NCBI GenBank assembly: GCA_024663395.1
Contig: JANFAH010000005.1
Location: forward strand, 1,984,001-2,048,000
Reading direction: 5' to 3'
DNA: 64,000 nucleotides
Source: Pisolithus tinctorius
Taxonomy: Eukaryota; Basidiomycota; Agaricomycetes; Boletales; Pisolithaceae
Position 1 is the first letter of the stretch; each line of letters begins with the position of its first letter. The position numbers were made by a program, and so were the translations under genes. Shown piece by piece: positions 1 to 14,168 of the stretch. Below the pieces are notes generated by a model. The model was not told where the DNA came from. It ran no database searches and saw only the letters and a program-made list of their open reading frames with translations.

Positions 1-1529
<1,529 letters not shown>

Positions 1530-1728
1530 CGTTGTTTGCAGCAAGCAAGAGGCTGACTTGCGAGACGTCCCTTATGTACTTCTGGACGCGTCATTGCAGG
1601 GGGCAGACACGACTCGGCATGTTCCGAGGATTTGAAATTCCGCTTTCGGTCATCCTTGGTCATGGCACCGCTCGACGACGAGCTCATTAGCAGCTGCCAT
1701 TGAACGAACACTCGGCAATTAGACTACC
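1530..1728. promoter_or_regulatory. Shared divergent promoter region RPT1 / VMA1
   Basis: Only 199 bp separate the start codons of two divergently transcribed housekeeping genes, so both promoters and 5' UTRs must lie here. I see no clear TATA box. The short spacing suggests a bidirectional promoter, which is an inference. Confidence 0.6.
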
Positions 1729-4111
1729 ATGGCAGGCGCACTACAGAATGCTAAACGCGACCTTCCAAAAATCGCGGATGAGGAACACGAATCGCGCTTT
1801 GGCCAGGTGTTCGGTGTATCAGGCCCCGTCGTGATCGCCGAGAACATGACCGGAGCTGCCATGTACGAACTCGTTCGCGTCGGCCATGATGAACTAGTAG
1901 GAGGTATGCCACATACATCATCTAATCTGTAGCTTTGAGACACCTTACCTCTTGACCAGAGGTTATCCGAATTGATGCGGATAAAACTACCATCCAGGTC
2001 TACGAAGAGACATCTGGTGTGACAGTCGGCGATCCTGTACTCAGGACAGGGAAACCACTATCCGTAGAATTGGGACCAGGTATGCATCCCAATCAGGAGC
2101 GAATAACCGCCTGCACTTACTTATTCATTCAGGTTTGATGGGGAACATTGTAGATGGCATACAGCGACCACTGAGGGCAAGTTGAGGTTTTCTCTCGGTG
2201 TGCCATCGTCATGACGCATGCTCTCGATAGTCCATTCAAGACCTTTCCAAGTCCATCTATATACCCCGTGGCATCAATACCGAAGCTCTGGACCGCTCAA
2301 TACAATGGGACTTTAGACCGGCGTCATTCCAAGTAATTCATCGCATTTATATACAACGCCTCACGTTCTCAATAGTGTCATAGGTTGGAGATCACATAGC
2401 CGGAGGCGATGTATTCGGTGGCGTGTGGGAGAACTCACTCGTAAACAACCACAAGATCATGCTTTCGCCCCGCGCCCTTGGTACCATAACGTTTATTGCG
2501 GAAAAGGGCAGCTACACAGTTGATGTTTGTTGTATCAGACACATCCAGGCTCTCCTTGTACTCACGGTTTTCATCCCTAGGATGTTGTCCTGGAAACAGA
2601 GTTCCAGGGTAGAACAACGAAACATACCATGATGCAGCTCTGGCCTGTCCGTGCTCCTCGGCCCGTCTCTGAGAAATTGTCAGCCAATTATCCACTCCTG
2701 ACTGGTCAACGAATCCTGGACGCCCTTTTCCCGTGCGTTTGACACAACTTTACGTGTTGAGATGTTGACGCGTTGCACCCTAGCTGTGTGCAAGGTGGCA
2801 CCACCGCTATCCCGGGGGCCTTTGGCTGCGGCAAGACAGTTATCTCGCAAGCCCTATCTAAATATTCCAACTCTGATATTATCGTATACGTCGGATGCGG
2901 TGAGCGGGGAAATGAGGTATGTTGTTTCTGTCTGCGTTGTCGCACTTTACTCATGCCTACCAGATGGCGGAAGTACTGATGGAGGTATAAAAAAAGTTAC
3001 TCATTCACTTGCCATCTTGGTCTCACATTCTTGTGTAGTTCCCCCAACTGACCTTGGAGGTTGGCGATCGCCAGGAACCTATCATGAAGCGTACCACACT
3101 TGTCGCCAACACCTCAAACATGCCCGTGGCTGCTCGTGAAGCGTCCATTTACACGGGCATCACCCTCTCTGAGTATTTCCGCGACCAAGGAACCAATGTA
3201 GCAATGATGGCCGACTCAACATCCCGATGGGCTGAGGCTTTGCGTGAAATATCAGGTCGTCTTGCAGAGATGCCTGCCGATTCAGGTTACCCAGCCTACC
3301 TCGGAACGAAACTTGCCAGCTTCTACGAGCGTGCTGGTAAGGTGAAATGTCTGGGCAGCCCAGCACGTGAGGGCTCCGTCTCCATTGTAGGCGCGTGAGT
3401 TATTGGTACAGCGTACCTCCGCGGGTTTTGTTCACGTGATGCCACAGGGTGTCCCCTCCTGGAGGTGATTTTGCCGATCCAGTTACTTCTGCCACGCTGG
3501 GCATAGTCCAGGTCTTCTGGGGTCTGGACAAGAAGCTGGCCCAGCGCAAGCACTTCCCGTCTGTTAACTGGAACCTTTCCTACTCCAAGTATACCAAAGT
3601 CCTGGAGCCATTCTACGAGCGCGACTACCCCGGATTTGTCGATCTCCGAGTGCGCGCAAAGGAAATACTTCAGAAAGAAGAGGATCTCGCTGAAATAGTT
3701 CAGCTAGTGGGCAAAAGCGCACTCGGCGAAAACGACAAGATCACACTAGAGGTTGCGCGTATGTTGAAGGATGATTTCTTACAACAAAACGGTATGAGCG
3801 AGTACGACCGATACTGTCCATTCTACAAGACGAATGGCATGCTCAAAAATTACGTGGCATTTTACGATGCTGCTCTAAGAGCCGTAGCCCAGGGCGACTT
3901 GACGTTTGCGAGGATCAGGGAGTCAGCGAGCGACTTGATGTTCAAGCTTTCACAGATGAAGTTCGAGGTGGGTGTAAGATATTATGTGGGGTGAAATATT
4001 TTCACCTACCTGCTATTCCAGTCCCCGTCTCAAGGACAAGAGCCGATCATGAGGAAGCAGGATGCACTGTATACCGAAATCCAAGACAAGTTCCGCCAGA
4101 TGGTAGAGTAG
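1729..4111 (+). CDS. VMA1: V-type H+-ATPase catalytic subunit A
   Basis: Catalytic A subunit of the V1 sector, which hydrolyses ATP to acidify the vacuole and endomembranes. It starts [14 protein letters not shown]. About eight exons follow, containing [19 protein letters not shown], the P-loop GAFGCGKT (near 2820), [28 protein letters not shown] and [12 protein letters not shown], and the gene ends KFRQMVE at 4109-4111. All the usual A-subunit blocks are present in order and I see no frameshift. Some fungi carry an intein at [11 protein letters not shown]; here that stretch is uninterrupted, and an ordinary spliceosomal intron follows GERGNE. The length, about 610 codons after splicing, fits the family. 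Confidence 0.96.
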
Positions 4112-4791
4112 AAGACCATCACCCGTAGCGCATATTCATTCCATACTCCCTTCACGACTTGTCATCTTGCCAGTGACGTGAGTGGGAAACATGTACATAC
4201 TGTAATGCAACCTTTACGATGACACGTCCAATCAAGCTCACAAGATGGTTTAATGTTTGCGTGGGAGCTACAGATTTGACCTTCTGATCAATGCGCAGTT
4301 TTATTCGCGCAATGTGGGTCTTATTGCGAGCCTATCCAATCCTGCTGTGCGATTATATATGTAGTGCGCTGAGGTATGTACGCCGTGCCAAGCTGTGCCG
4401 GTGTTTCTGATGGTCAGGTTGCGACCCCTGAGGCCTGAGAGCGGCAACACTTGCCATGTATGTGGAATTCCATGCCTGGGAGAATAGTTCCCCGTCTGCC
4501 ATATTTCAAACCACAGAACGTGGGCTCTTTTCTGTTGAAGGAGGCCCCAGGGGGGTCATTTCCAGTGTGTATGCACACCACCACCAGTTCCATCTATTTC
4601 CAACCGCAACTATCATGATTCATGTGGCGTCATAAGCTGAGCCAGACCCGATATGTATGACGTGTGTTTAACGCGTGTAACTGCGGAATGGACTGCGTGC
4701 CGCACAGAGCCGGAAGGCTACATATACCCAGTGCCGTCTGAGCGGACCTGGCAAACAGGGTTTCCACAGAACCCACCCAACCATACTAAAC
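4112..4791. other. Intergenic region between VMA1 and the fasciclin gene
   Basis: 680 bp. It should hold the VMA1 3' end and the promoter of the downstream secreted-protein gene. I see no coding signal or repeat that I can defend. Confidence 0.5.
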
Positions 4792-6524
4792 ATGCGCCTT
4801 TCTGGCCTCACATCGCTAGCCCTGTTGGGCACAGTCTATGCCCTCCCAACACTTATCCTTCCTTGGTTTGGCCACATTCAACTCGACAGCCTTCTGAATG
4901 GCCTGAGTAACTCCCGTTTGGACAAAGAGAAGACGATCTACCAAATCTTGAAAGAGGATGATAAGTAAGGCAGATTCTCATTAGAATTGTGAGGCGGGCG
5001 ATAACCTATAAGTACAGTTTCTCTCTCCTCGTTAGGGCGATTGATTTGAACGAAGGGGTTGTGGAGTTTCTGGACGACCCCACACAAGGGTCAGAGGTCT
5101 CGCGTTTGCGCTCAGTCAAGGTATTGACTTGCGATTAGTATCACGTTCTTTGCGGTCCCCAATTCGGGCTTGCCGAGGCACGGCAGACATGGTGGCAAAC
5201 ATGACGATAAAGTGGACGACGTGTGCCATGCCAGGTCTATCAATGACCTTGAGCACCTGATCCTCCAAGTCGAACAGTTGGACTACCTGTCTGATTCCGA
5301 TGACAAGGAAAAGCGCAAAGAATGCCTCGCACGTCTCGTGCGTGGTATTCTAGCGTACCACACCCTCCCCGAGAAATATACATCTACTCAGCTTCACGAG
5401 AACTCTACTTACGCCACCGACCTCACTCTGAAAGACGGTTCTTTTGATCACAAGCCGCTTAGAATATCCGTTCAAAGCAGAGTTCTTCCCCCCAATTTGA
5501 AAATCAACTTCTACGCCGGTGTAACCCAACGTGACATTGAAGCAAGCAATGGTATGTGTGGTCGTAAGCAATTACAGACCTGCTCCTTACAGAATGATGG
5601 TAGGAGTCATCCACCACATCACTAGGCCTCTACTACCCCCTCCCTCGATCTTTCAAGCAGCTTTTCTATTCCCGGAAGCTTTCTCTTACGTTGTCAGTCC
5701 TTTTCAGACTCGATAATAGAACCACTCATTTTCAGTACTCTCTAGACATCGGCCATTCAGCGCGTACACCTCACCGGGGCTGTGGATCGGTGGTATGTTC
5801 CGGGAGAAGGTCATACACGTGGCAACGTCCATGGAGCCCCTTCAACTACATTCTTTGCACCGACTTCAGCTGCGTTCCAGCGCCTTCCGAAAAAGCTTCA
5901 GCGTTTCCTATTTTCTCCTTTTGGTGAAAAGGCACTGAAAAAGCTTTTGGAATTTCACATCATACCTGACTTTGTTCTATTCAGTGGTGCGTTGTGTATT
6001 TTTCATACCATACTATTTTCTTTACCCCAACAGATTATGTGCACAATGCCACATCGGAGGCGTCGGCCAAATCCGATCTTATAAGTGACCTGCAGGCGGC
6101 CCAGTATCATGCCAGCCCTCCAGGATCCCCTATGGTCCCTATGGACGACAGCATGGTGGGACACCCTCGCAAAAAACCCACCCACCTTCCCAAACCTGCC
6201 TACGAATACCGCATCACGCTTCCCACACGGCTCGCTAACCATAGTGTCCATGTCCACGTCGCACGTTACGAATCCAAATTGCCTCTCCCTGGTGGTCTAC
6301 GCTCCTTCACCAAGTTTAGGGTCAATGGTATAGAGGTCGGTCCAATCGATGTTCCGACCCGTAATGGTGCCCTCCAAGTCGTCAGTGCACTCTTAAACCC
6401 GCGGAAGCACCACCATTGCCATCACGACCACGACCATGAGGACAAGAGTGTCATGGAAGATAAAGTCGATACGTCCTGGGATGATTGGGAAGAATGGTTG
6501 CCGCAATGGGCCTTGGAGGACTGA
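4792..6524 (+). CDS. Secreted fasciclin (FAS1) domain protein with His/Asp-rich tail
   Basis: The start MRLSGLTSLALLGTVYALP is a typical signal peptide, so the product is probably secreted or attached to the cell wall. At least four short introns are present. Two FAS1 repeats are visible: one with ITFFAVPNSG and GILAYHTLPEKYTS, and a second with TTFFAPTSAAFQRLP and LLEFHIIPDFVLFS. The conserved FAS1 H-box and Y-H-x-(L/I)-P elements are recognisable. Near the C-terminus lies a cluster HHHCHHDHDHED, followed by an acidic, Trp-rich end. FAS1 proteins act in adhesion and cell-wall interactions. The metal-binding look of the tail is an inference. Exon borders in the middle are approximate. Confidence 0.88.
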
Positions 6525-7154
6525 CACAGAATTTGACTCGCAGCCAGATGATCAGACTGTATTGTATCACTAGATATGTGTATCTTTCCCTGTGTTTCGA
6601 GAATCCCACTGGTCTGCTTCTGATACGTTCGTCACATTAGAGCTTGACGCGTGATGTATGATGCCCCGGGTGTGTTGTGCAGAATCTCGATAACTGTGGA
6701 CCTGGCACACATAACCAGCATACATATCCGACGGTTTTCTTCTCTATGACCTGCTTAGTACATGGTATACGCAATTCTGTATGTGCCCAAGTTGTCCCCG
6801 ACGACAATCTCGCCGGTTGCGATTCACCCGTGGCAAACTCCAAAAGATTCAAGGCAGTTGCGAACTCAGCCCTCACAGGCTTCACATATCAGAGAACAGA
6901 CGGAGACTAGGGACTTAGCTGCTGGAGGGACAATCAACGAACGATAATTTCAGTACCTGTATACACAATCGGTGACCCCACTGGGTGCGGCGGCTCTATA
7001 GTAACCCTAGACAAACATGTATGTACCTCTCTAGGATTATGCAACCGCCAAACATGCGAAGCAGGCTGGAAAGTTCCGCCAATGATAGCCTACACCCTGC
7101 TAATTTGACGTTGCAATGGAGACTCTGCATTTGTACATCGGACATTGGTCATAT
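6525..7154. other. Intergenic region between convergent genes
   Basis: 630 bp between the fasciclin stop and the transcription-factor stop, which converge. It probably holds both 3' UTRs. I see no gene or repeat. Confidence 0.5.
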
Positions 7155-10100
7155 TCAACCTTGATAGCCGTACCCATCGAAAAACCCGGATTCACGCATG
7201 AACGATGTCCATCGCTGATCGAGTCCTGACTCTTGCGCAATGAGACCGAGCTGGGCGAGTTCGGGTGGGGCAAGTGACAGAGGTTGAGATTGGGGTGGAT
7301 GCGGGTGTATGGGTTGACTTGGCCATTGGGGCTGGGGTTCATATTGGTAGGGAAGTGGTTGTATTGGTTGCTGTGGGTGTGGTTGCATATGCGGGTGTGT
7401 ATATGTGGATGGATTAGATTGAAGCTGGCCGGCGTTAATGAGAGGGTCGTCGTAATACGATACAGTAGACAATGTAGAAGTCGACAGAGAAATATTTGCT
7501 TGTGGCCCGTACAAGTGGTGGTACGGATGACACCCTTGAGAAATCGGGTACGGATCAGACGACTCGGAAAAGCATGTAAGCGGAGATGATCCCAGGACAG
7601 GCCCACCATGTGGTGGCGCTTGGGACTGCACATGAGAAGGTATTTGGAGTGACGCTGGTGGCAGCTGCATGAGAATAGGCTGGGACGAAGCATCCGGGTA
7701 AAGTGACTGATCCCAAGTTGGCATCTCTTGCGTGTGCTCTTGATCAGCTACAGAATCGGGCTGCTGAAGCCATGTGGAACCCAACTCTTCAAGGCTGTAC
7801 GACTGCAGCACCGTAGGTTCAACCTGTTTTTGTTGTTGCTGTGACTCAGGTGTTGGACTACTCGGCCGCCTAGCTGACCCATCAGAATTCGGGGACTGCT
7901 GCAACATCCCATCTGCCGTTTGGTCTTTTACAGACACGAACTTCATCCGGCCTGCAAAAATAGCCAGTTCATCGCCACCCTCATTCTCCGCGTCACTCCA
8001 CTGCTGACCCAACTGATTCGGCACATCACTCTGTGCATGAAGGAGAGCATTATGTGCCTTCTCCAGCAACTTGGTGATGATGGGCTGTCGCGCAAATGAG
8101 TATCCGGGTTCAAGGAACAATGCCGACGACGAACGAGTGCTTTTTGTGCTCTCCGACTGTGTGTCGATGCTTTGCAGAAAAGAATACAAGCATCACGAAG
8201 CTCTTTCATTGCATCGGATGCCATAGGTGACCGTGGCCCACGTGTCACGATCGTTCCGAACACGATCTGCATAACCATCATGTAAATGTCGAAATGGCAG
8301 TCAGACAACAGAAACGTAGTGAACTAACAGAAGCCGAAAAAGCATGCGTCCATATAGGCCAAAGCCTAGCAGTGAGTGTCGGATGGAGGTCATATTGCGC
8401 CTTGACTGTACGTAAGATCGTCAAGGATGCCCGATACGCTGCGAGGAAAGATGGTGTGTATGAACTCTTCAGGGGATTGGTGGGATTCTCGATGATAGCT
8501 TGCGCAAAATAGCTGCGATGGATGTAAAGCAAGACTAACCAGGCAGACCCATGGTCAGCTGAACAAACCTCACCCAAAAAAAAAATGAAAGCAACTCACT
8601 GACTTCCCGTGAATTCGACATGAGGAAACGGCCCGTAGATTCCATCGCACTAATGTCCTTGTTTGATGGTTTTGCTAGGAGAGCGCCAGAAGCAAACTCT
8701 TCCACAGCTTCAGTGACAGGGAAATTCCGCACTTTATGGTCGAGCTCGAGGATAGTGGAATAACTCGGGGGTTCGGATGTCAGTGTTCGTGCAGCGACAT
8801 CTGCAACACAATCTGACGCGAACCGCAAAGTCCAAGATCCGACTGTACGAGTGCCGAACCAGTATGAGTACTGGAGCAGCAAATAAAGAGGGAAACTAAC
8901 ATAAAGCCTGTTTATCGGAGCCAATGTGAAGCTTATCATGCGGTGACCCGCCTCTAGGGAACTGGCAATCAATGTATGGAAGAGAGAAAGTTGGAGGTCT
9001 CCCAGCTTCGAGACACTGCGATACACCACCACAATAAGCAAGCACATAGGCGGACAGGGACCCAACTTACGTTCCAAACATCTGTCACAAATAGATCCCA
9101 AAATACGATCCGTCGCCTTGTAGTGATTTCACGTGATAGCCCCCATCTGAGACCATCTCGGTCTTAAAACAACAGAGCGTTGGTCAGCTTGTTTGTCTGT
9201 TTCCCATCTGCGTCAATACTTACGAAGTCCAAGCTGACAGAATAGTCTGTGAGCGTCGTACACGAGCCAATCTGAACGCTAGCAGACGCGCCGTATGAGC
9301 TAGATGAGCAGCCAGGGCCGCTAACGACCACGACGTCTCTATACTGGTTCTCATGCCAGCCAACTCATTCCCGCTCATAGTATTGTATATACCGAGAAGG
9401 TGCAGCGCTTGGATCGTCTCCAAAGATGGTCTCTCCATCACAGACTGAAGGCAGATTGCAGCATGCGCGGCCTGGTGGTAAAGTTCTGCCTCCGCATTCC
9501 CAGGTTCCTGGTTCGGATCAACCAAAGCACCAATCGCGAAAACGAGGAAAAGGAGGCCGAGTATGTGGGGGTAATTGCCCGCTAGCGCAACATGAGGTAC
9601 GCCATTCACATAGTACGCGGGCAGCAACTTAAGCAAGATCTGATCCTTAGACACATGCTGAACTAGCCAGCTTGTTTGTTCGAGGTAAGTTTCTGTCAAA
9701 TAACACGCTCGTTCCCGGGTAGGGAGGTAGTCGTTGGCTAGCATTTCTACGTTCAGAGTCGAACCGTCGGCAAAGTCTTGTGAGGGCGGACTATCGCTCT
9801 GGAGCGCATCATTATAGGTGCGACCGGGTAAGGCTGGATCTAGCTCACCATCAAAAGACACTACAAAAGTCAGCTTTGAGGAGAAGCATACATGATATTT
9901 GTGGCAATACTTACATGTGAGCCTCCTGTCGCTCCAAAGAAGCGAGATGCGCCATTATCCGAAATAGACAATGTACCCAAGGCTTCCACCAACTCAGGAG
10001 CGTGGTCTGCGACTGAGGAGTCGTCAGCAGAGAGAGGACCAACGTCATCATCACGCTGAGATGCCCCCGATGAATCAGGCCGAAGAAGCGGGTGTGGCTC

Positions 10101-10725
10101 CGTGGAATGCTGGGCTTGAAGCTCCCCTAGTGAGTCCTCCAGTTGCCGGATTCGTTCGCTCATTTTGGATATCCGACGGTGTAAGTGTTCTGTCGCCGCA
10201 AGGACGAACCTGGATTACGGAGCGCTTAGACGATAGTCTGGCAGAAAACTACCATAGATAGATCATACCGAGTTCCTTGGCCTGTTGTGAGGCTTCCTGC
10301 GGACAGCGGATGGTCGAAGCCATGGGAATGGAAGGATAATCATTCAAAGCACGTACCATTGGGACATAATGCAGCGCAACCCCTTCGCTATAGAAGTATG
10401 CAAAAGTGTGAGTTATGGTGGTGATGCAAGAGCGCCAAGAGGAGAAGAGGGTATGCTCACCCGACAGGACTGGCAAGGAATCTGCTTGTCACACTTAATC
10501 TTCAGTCTTTAGATACAGATCGAGGACCAAGGGGAGGTGTGGAAGTCAGCCAACAAGCGTTGCACAGACGTATTCGGATGACGCGTGATGACCGCGCACG
10601 TACCTATTGCATTCAGCACATGACAACTGTCCATTGTTCCTCTTATGTTCGGTCTCCCGTGCATGATTATCGTCGCATCCAGATTCCTTGGGAACTCTGC
10701 GACTCGGCTTGCGTTCAGGCGGCAT
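7155..10725 (-). CDS. Zn2Cys6 fungal transcription factor with Fungal_trans domain
   Basis: Start at 10725 (MPPERKPSRRVPKESG). The DNA-binding zinc cluster is assembled over three exons: SCAECNR, then LKIKCDKQIPCQSC, then RRRGCAALCPNGT. Together these give the six cysteines of a GAL4-type binuclear cluster with the usual RLKIKC core. A short coiled coil follows (SERIRQLEDSLGELQ). The middle-homology domain follows (9861 down to about 8500), with YLEQTSWLVQHVSKDQIL, IQALHLLGIYNTMSG and a HRDGARWGL-like block. The C-terminal 340 residues are rich in Gln, Pro and Ser, as expected of an activation region. Many 50-60 bp introns are present. The target pathway cannot be told from the sequence; basidiomycete homologues are often labelled xylanolytic activators. 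Confidence 0.9.
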
Positions 10726-10756
10726 CTATGAAGTTGGTGGAACGGGGAACAGGTTG

Positions 10757-11900
10757 CTAGGCTCGGATGTCTCCCAGGTTGAGTTTGGTGTCTTTATGTA
10801 TCTGTTCTCTCTCAGGCGTTTGTTCATCTTCCGAGCATCGGGATTGCGTCAGGTATTCGTCCATCTTCCGTACCTCGGGCCTCATTTCCGTGTGTCGGGT
10901 AATCAAAAATCGTTCATATTCCGTCCATCGGTTGCCTTGCACGCGTGGGAACTAGAACGGATCACTGAGCTACATACACCGCACCAAAGCCCCGGTAGTC
11001 GCGGAGGATCAGCACACCCATCAAAAAGGAGATTCGGAAAAAATCTAGTACTTACATCCAGAACACAGCTTGGCACTACTGATTTGATGTGCCTTCGCTG
11101 CGGATGTCGAATAATACTGTTGGAGCTGAACCTTACGTTCGACACGTGTGCCTTTCCGTGACCTATAACGATACCACGTTGTATCAAACCATTCTCCGCC
11201 AAACCGATGAAACTCACAGAATCTGAGGAATCACCCCGTGATCACGGACACAGGACACCTAGGCAGTACGTGTGATGACCTATAATCGCTGATCTAGTAT
11301 TAACTGCTTAAGCCTTTTGTTCACCTTTTGAGAAGATGCGTCTGCTGAATGTAATAGCCCTCTTGACCGGGAAAAGGATACCCGAAGAGTGAGCCCTCGA
11401 AGTCAAGGTCTTAACAAGTTACGCCCTACTATTTTACACATCACTGGGGAATTGAGGTCACTTACAATGGGATGTCTGAGCTTACCGTAATGAGGGCACG
11501 AAAGAGGGACAGAGTGACGCAGGGTAATGGGTACCGGAACATCATCCAGAGTTGCAAACAAGCCATCTTAGAAGGGTGGTCATGTGTTGCATTGACAAGC
11601 GTAGCAGCGCGGAAGTCTCGGAGGCAACCAACTCAATGCACCGCTGGTACTGCAGCTCGCAGACGTGCTACGTACACCTCAACCAAGTCCACGAGTCAGC
11701 CTTTCCTACTAAACAAGTTCGAGAAGTCCGAGGACTGGCCAGAGTACACTGATCGATATGATAGACCTCGAATCCTTTGACAAGAACTTGGTGTCCATTG
11801 GCACCAAACAGGCCTTGACATCCATATTAGAGCAGTGATCACGGGAATTCCGGAGAATATTCTGAAAGACGAACAGGTTATGAGGGGTATCGGAAGACAA
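10757..11900 (-). CDS. Unrecognised spliced gene (hypothetical protein)
   Basis: I do not recognise this protein, but two adjacent minus-strand exons read as real coding sequence and join in phase. One (about 11238 to 11052) contains FGGEWFDTTWYRYRSRKG and YYSTSAAKAHQISSAKLCSG and ends at a GTAAGTAC donor. After a roughly 110-bp intron the next exon (about 10937 to 10757) reads NRWTEYERFLITRHTEMRPE and ends KLNLGDIRA-stop. Further upstream, 11900-11470 holds open stretches in changing frames whose joins I could not settle, so the start is unknown. The stop lies 32 bp upstream of the start of the zinc-cluster gene on the same strand. Confidence 0.4.
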
Positions 11901-12070
11901 CTAAAGTGAAAAACCGAGCATACTCACCGTTGGGCTTGTTGAGAGCGTGCCACTGAAAGACTAACAGCCGTGTCGGAAATAACACAAATGTCACAAATAC
12001 TAGTGATTACAGAAAGTATGGGAGGACCTGGGTGCCTAACAAGGACAAACATTAGCTCGGACTTCACGCC

Positions 12071-13071
12071 ATGGCCAACACGACGGTGAAAGGCGCATTA
12101 GCGATACATGGCCAAAATCCTCAAGTAAGTCCCGTTAATGATGACTCAGAGCACGGGTCTAATGCGTGCAGTTCCTTGTCGAAACTGTCATCCGCAATCG
12201 AATTTGGGAGTCCGTCTACTGGAAGGAACATTGCTTTGCATTGACGGGTTTGTTAGCAGTACACTATGGGAGGTCCGTGCTGACTACTTAACATAGCGGA
12301 GTCCCTCATCGACAAGGCGATAGAGCTGCGTTACATCGGGGGTGTCTATGGCAACCAACATCCCACTGAATTTCTGTCTCTGCTCCTCAAACTTCTTCAG
12401 ATCCAACCCGAAAAAGAGATCTTGATCGAGTATTTACAGGCAGATGAGTTCAAGTGAGCCCATCGAGCTCCTGGTCGCATTTACTGTCATGCTGACGCGC
12501 GTTAGGTATATGAGAGCGCTAGCTGCAATGTACATCCGAATGACGTTTCGCGCAGTCGAGGTATACGAGATTCTCGAACCGCTGATGAAAGACTATCGGA
12601 AACTGCGCTATCGCGATATGGGTCAGTCGTTTCCGGATGACTTTTGGTCTTTTCAATAACTTACAACTCGCTGCAGCGGGATACTCACTAATCTTTTTCG
12701 ACGAGTTTATTTACCAGCTGCTCAGCGAAGAGCGTGTATGTGATATCATCTTACCTCGCTTGCCGAAGCGGCAAATATTGGAAGAAAGTGGAGAACTTGG
12801 GCCACGCAAAAGTCGGCTGTTAGAGGCCATGGAGGGCAAGAGTGATCATGGGGGCAGTGACCACAGTCGAAGCTCCAGTCGTAGCCGCACCACGGACAGG
12901 AGCAGGAGCAGGACTAGCGATCGGTCTCAAAGTCCAAGTGTATATCATTCCAGGAGTCCAAGCGAGGCAGGTTCGAGAAGTGGTTCGCCGTCTGCCAACA
13001 GGTTTGTTTCACGCAGCCCATCTCGGTCGCCCTCACCTCGTAATATGTCACCTGACGGAATGGAATTATAA
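12071..13071 (+). CDS. PRP38: Pre-mRNA-splicing factor PRP38
   Basis: U4/U6.U5 tri-snRNP protein needed to activate the spliceosome. It starts MANTTVKGALAIHGQNPQ and continues over short exons with FLVETVIRNRIWESVYWKEH, ELRYIGGVYGNQHPTEF, YMRALAAMYIRMTFRA and YRKLRYRDM, which is the whole conserved PRP38 core. The last exon adds an RS-rich tail with many Ser-Arg and Ser-Pro dipeptides. Such a tail is absent from budding-yeast Prp38 but usual in other eukaryotes. The first ATG at 12071 fits the family N-terminus. Confidence 0.95.
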
Positions 13072-13105
13072 TGTATCACCTATATATTATCTGTGTCGTA
13101 ATTCT

Positions 13106-14064
13106 CTATGCAGACGCAGTATTCTCAGCTGGCTTCTTATTGAAGCTTTGGGTCTTGAAAGAAAGGAGCTGTCTTGAGAGTTGTTTCCACCGTTCAGAGA
13201 CAAGTGGCATCTTCTCTGCCGCTTCCGGTGACAAGTATCCACGGTTCTTCCAATCCGTGTACCATACTATTGGCCATTGCTCTAAGATAATAGTGATACG
13301 AAATGCAATCGAGCAACGTACGAATGTCATTGCGACGTGTCGGGGCAGCCGCTACGCGGTCGGTACGGCCCTTGACGCAGTCGCGGAGTGCAAGTGGATT
13401 ATAATACTGGCAAAAGACACTTCCACCATTTGCCTCGACTGCCTTGATAGCACTCTTCGACGCCCTAGACGACACGATGTGGACGGGGGACTTCAAAAAT
13501 TGTGCACCCTACAAAAGATTTGAGTAACGGTCACCCCCAAAGTCGCATACTCACATCGCCCAATAACTTGACACCGTCATGAACGTCGTGTACGCAACCA
13601 CTCAAAAGCAGGTCCTTGGCGGTGATGGGTTGGTCTGGGGAACAGGTCAAACGACCTTGGTCGATCCAATGCTGTATGCGATCCAAGTTGACGGCTGCAT
13701 AAACTTTGCGGTTCCTAGCAAAAAACACCCAAAGTGTTTTCGTCTCAGCACCGGGCGAATACACCATACTTACGGGTTTACGAAGCCTTTCTTGGGAAAG
13801 CGCTTGGTTATGGGTGTCTGGCCACCCTCAAAGCCCGCCTTTGGTTTTCCGTTGCCTGAACGAGCTTTGGCACCCTTGTGACCGCGTCCCGACGTACCAC
13901 CGTAGCCTGAGCCCTGGCCTCGACCAACTCGTTTTTTCTACGTATTGATGTGAAGTAGTACAGTGACGGAGCTTGTGGGAACGCACATCATGGAGTGAGC
14001 CGAGTGCAGGGCGAAGATTGGATAGAGAGACCCGGCTTGCCCCTGCACGGACTACGGCTGACAT
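13106..14064 (-). CDS. MRPL10: Mitochondrial large-subunit ribosomal protein uL15m (MRPL10 type)
   Basis: Starts at 14064 with a basic, hydroxylated leader ([19 protein letters not shown]) that suits mitochondrial import. It then has the L15 signature [20 protein letters not shown] followed by the [13 protein letters not shown] stretch. Later exons carry [20 protein letters not shown] and the second L15 segment around [20 protein letters not shown]. Fungal mitochondrial homologues have a C-terminal extension, which is present here. About four short introns. The neighbour on the other side is MOD5 in the divergent direction, only about 105 bp away. Confidence 0.92.
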
Positions 14065-14168
14065 CGTGTTTGTTGCTCAAGGCGGGATTGAAACCGCGCA
14101 AAAGCGGTAGGCTGGCTCACGTGATCTTGCTGATCCTTACATAAACTGCGCTCGTCGTCCTTGCGCTC

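Noticed and set aside
2880..2935. Possible intein at the [11 protein letters not shown] site of VMA1
   Set aside because: The stretch reads straight through [11 protein letters not shown]. What follows is an ordinary short spliceosomal intron, not an intein.
11472..11780. Plus-strand open frame of 102 codons
   Set aside because: Basic low-information composition. The opposite strand shows better splice-consistent coding signal nearby.
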